IMG/VR virus record: IMGVR_UViG_3300030105_002356
Coordinates: 1 to 26,140 of that record
Strand: one strand, 5' to 3'
DNA length: 26,140 bases
From: a virus
Positions 24,865-26,140 of the stretch are shown piece by piece. Made by a program: the position numbers and the translations under genes. A model generated the notes under the pieces. That model ran no database searches. It was not told the origin of the DNA and saw nothing but the letters and a program-made list of their open reading frames with translations. Each line of letters begins with the position of its first letter. Within the stretch, counting starts at the first letter, position 1.

Positions 24865-24894
24865 ATTAAAGAATTTTCTTAAACTTTCTGTCAA
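24865..24894 (-). promoter_or_regulatory. second sigma70-like promoter of the DUF262-HNH gene
   Basis: TTGACA (24894-24889), 18 bases, then TTTAAT (24870-24865) on the minus strand. The -35 is consensus; the -10 and spacing are weaker. It lies inside the leader of the promoter at 24921-24949, about 70 bases before the ATG. Confidence 0.4.
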
Positions 24895-24920
24895 AGCGTT
24901 TGTGATACTTACTACATATA

Positions 24921-24949
24921 TATATATTACCGAATTTGGTGAAATACAA
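24921..24949 (-). promoter_or_regulatory. sigma70-like promoter of the DUF262-HNH gene
   Basis: TTGTAT (24949-24944), 17 bases, then TATATA (24926-24921) on the minus strand, directly after the HAD gene stop (24958). Outside the two boxes it differs from the 21992 and 22962 promoters, so the shared boxes are not just a copied repeat. Confidence 0.55.
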
Positions 24950-24957
24950 TTTTATTT

Positions 24958-25461
24958 TTAAAAATCTCCTGGTGCTACTTGGAAAGTATTAAGTCCTAAG
25001 TCTCTCCACATCTTCACAACCTTATCTCTATCATCAACAACAAGAAAAACATCATTGATATCAACAAAGGTATCTAACATATGTTTCTTTAAGATTTCAT
25101 CAGGCATAAATCTCATATCTTGAGTGGCTGGATTTCCATCGGCGATTTTATCTCCTCGCTTTAAGAACTTGTCGGGTCTCATAACTAATTTGCGAAATGG
25201 AACTCTGTATTTTGATAACCAACTTTTAGTAGTGTGAAACGATCTATCATTTCTTCCACTAAAGATTACAATATCAAATCCATCTTCAGCAAATAACTGA
25301 GCCATCTTAATAACAGGCTCATTAGGTTCATCTAATTTTATATTTTCAGCATCAAAGAATACATCCCAATCTATTTTTCCATTAGGTTTTAAAGACTTAT
25401 CCCTTCTAACTTCAATGTTAGCTAGTGTTCCATCTAAATCAAATATAACTGTCTTTTTCAT
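24958..25461 (-). CDS. HAD-family phosphatase resembling the T4 Pnkp phosphatase domain
   Basis: A 167-residue protein with all HAD motifs: F-D-L-D-G-T-L-A near residue 7, S-G-R-N at about 67-70, a lysine in the K-x-x-x-R-P-D-K region near 88-95, and V-V-D-D-R-D-K-V-V-K-M-W at about 141-152. The closing W-R-D-L-G pattern matches the 3'-phosphatase domain of T4 polynucleotide kinase and phage 5'-nucleotidase-like proteins. No kinase domain is present. Likely substrates are DNA or RNA 3'-phosphates or deoxynucleotides. The start at 25461 is preferred over an ATG at 25479: AAAGGGG lies just before it, and the predicted promoter would start transcription at about 25478, past the upstream ATG. Confidence 0.82.
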   Translation of the reverse strand: MKKTVIFDLDGTLANIEVRRDKSLKPNGKIDWDVFFDAENIKLDEPNEPVIKMAQLFAEDGFDIVIFSGRNDRSFHTTKSWLSKYRVPFRKLVMRPDKFLKRGDKIADGNPATQDMRFMPDEILKKHMLDTFVDINDVFLVVDDRDKVVKMWRDLGLNTFQVAPGDF

Positions 25462-25484
25462 TTTTTCCCCTTTTGTCATATAAG

Positions 25485-25513
25485 AAGATACACAATTTTA
25501 AGGAAAGAGTCAA
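25485..25513 (-). promoter_or_regulatory. sigma70-like promoter of the HAD phosphatase gene
   Basis: TTGACT (25513-25508), 17 bases, then TATCTT (25490-25485) on the minus strand, four bases after the preceding stop codon. It shares TTGACT and the 17-base spacer with the promoter at 806-834. Confidence 0.6.
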
Positions 25514-25516
25514 GGT

Positions 25517-25921
25517 TTATTTTTGAGGATCTACTAAAAACTTTTTTATAAATGTAGCAACGGCATCAATCTGTGTAGTAACCAAAGCCGCTGATATCGG
25601 AAAGGAAGGCGATGGTGCGCCAGCTACTGCTATTGATTGTGGTATGGTTGCAGTTATTCCTGCAGAGATAACCGTAAGTTGCGTAAAAACTGCAGCAGTT
25701 ATGTTAAGTCCTATTAGTGAAGGTGGAGCAACGGCTCCTGATAATGATAACGGAGTTTGTATTGCTGTAATAAAACCATTAGTAGCTACTATATTTGCAA
25801 GAACAGGTGCTATAGCAGCTGCATAACCAGCAGCTGCAGCTTCTGCTGTTTTAGAAAGTTCAACAGATAACTTCATAGCTTTTTCAGCAGCTATAGCTGG
25901 CGGTAATAGTAGGCTTGGCAT
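25517..25921 (-). CDS. Ala/Ile-rich hydrophobic protein of unknown function
   Basis: A 134-residue protein beginning M-P-S-L-L-L-P-P-A-I-A-A-E. The ATG at 25921 is chosen because AAGGAAG lies just before it; a longer frame from 25969 would run back into the tmRNA gene. It is rich in Ala, Ile, Thr, Pro and Ser. It has no Cys, His or Trp and few charged residues except at both ends (E-K-A-M-K near 13-17, F-I-K-K-F-L near the end). There are no clear catalytic motifs or a single long membrane helix. It could be a self-assembling virion protein or membrane-active. It follows the tmRNA gene by 23 bases, so it may share its transcript. Confidence 0.6.
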   Translation of the reverse strand: MPSLLLPPAIAAEKAMKLSVELSKTAEAAAAGYAAAIAPVLANIVATNGFITAIQTPLSLSGAVAPPSLIGLNITAAVFTQLTVISAGITATIPQSIAVAGAPSPSFPISAALVTTQIDAVATFIKKFLVDPQK

Positions 25922-25944
25922 ATACTCTTCCTTATTTAAGTTAG

Positions 25945-26140
25945 TGGAGCTGGCGGGAGTTGAACCCACGTCTTGTCTGCTTTCTCAACTGAGTCATTCA
26001 CAGCTTAGTTTAGTTTCTATAAGTAGCAACTAACAAACAACTTGTTACTTTACTCAGAGTAACCAACTGGTAGTTTCTTTAATCTCTAACTTCCATCCTA
26101 ACTAAAGAGAGTTTGTCTAACTTCTTTTATGACCGAGTGT
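25945..26140 (-). ncRNA. ssrA: tmRNA (ssrA), 3' part, running off the window
   Basis: The minus strand ends with the tRNA-like domain of tmRNA. A T arm reads GTGGG-TTCAACT-CCCGC, followed by the 3' acceptor strand CAGCTCC and discriminator A at 25945, the near-invariant bacterial tmRNA ending. Upstream, A-A-C-T-A-A-G-C-TGTGAATG matches the conserved block before the 3' half of helix 2. Further upstream, hairpins can form with loop pairing: TCTC/GAGA with TAGTT pairing to AACTA near 26110-26060, and GTTACT/AGTAAC near 26060-26040. The terminal CCA is not encoded; CTA stands there instead. The 5' half, with the resume codon and tag frame, lies beyond the edge, so the tag cannot be read. No separate acceptor-piece arrangement is seen, so a one-piece gene is more likely. 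Confidence 0.85.

Noticed and set aside
25922-25969. N-terminal extension of the Ala-rich protein
   Set aside because: It would read into the tmRNA T arm, while a ribosome site supports the ATG at 25921.

Overview
This window is about 26 kb of an AT-rich, T4-like contractile-tailed phage genome. The evidence is a run of baseplate genes (gp25-like, gp6-like, a gp5-like OB-fold protein, a tail-protein-I-like giant protein and fibre-like proteins) beside a gp55-like late sigma factor. Every convincing gene reads on the minus strand, so transcription runs from high to low coordinates. Shine-Dalgarno sequences (AGGAG type) precede almost every gene, and several upstream regions carry TTG...-N17-TAT... 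promoters. This suits a host using ordinary sigma70 signals better than a Bacteroidota host. The overall style resembles marine T4-like phages, but the host cannot be fixed from this sequence. No stretch longer than about 220 bases lacks a gene.

Right end (about 21.9-26.1 kb, accessory/early type). In transcription order: the 3' part of a tmRNA gene cut by the window edge; a small hydrophobic Ala/Ile-rich protein; a HAD-family phosphatase; a DUF262 (GmrSD-like) protein fused to an HNH nuclease motif; a ParB/sulfiredoxin-fold protein; and a tRNA-Gly(UCC). Each gene from the HAD phosphatase to the tRNA has its own candidate sigma70-like promoter just after the preceding stop codon. Three of these share the form TTGTAT-N17-TATATA.

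Middle (17.3-21.9 kb). This is a tightly packed operon: a DUF4338/DruA-resembling protein, a GT-B-like glycosyltransferase with a winged-helix-like C-terminus, an HD-domain hydrolase, a 41-residue small protein, an 87-residue membrane protein or lipoprotein, and the gp55-like late sigma factor. Junctions are ATGA, TAATG or TAAATG. The operon ends at a strong hairpin terminator. The first three genes may act together on DNA or nucleotide modification (inference).

Left part (0.8-17.2 kb, late structural module). In order: a 130-aa unknown; the gp5-like OB-fold protein; a coiled-coil protein; a 160-aa unknown; gp25-like and gp6-like wedge proteins; a DNRLRE-like structural protein; a 101-aa unknown; a 2224-aa baseplate/fibre giant; a 227-aa structural protein; and two paralogous fibre-like proteins. 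Three genes here are preceded by an isolated TATATTTATATA element with no -35 box. This is the best candidate for the late promoter read by the gp55-like factor.

Left end (1-0.83 kb). A zinc metallopeptidase gene has its own sigma70-like promoter. After it, another promoter drives a roughly 185-nt leader holding about four copies of a 24-bp repeat, followed by the first 16 codons of a gene that runs off the window.
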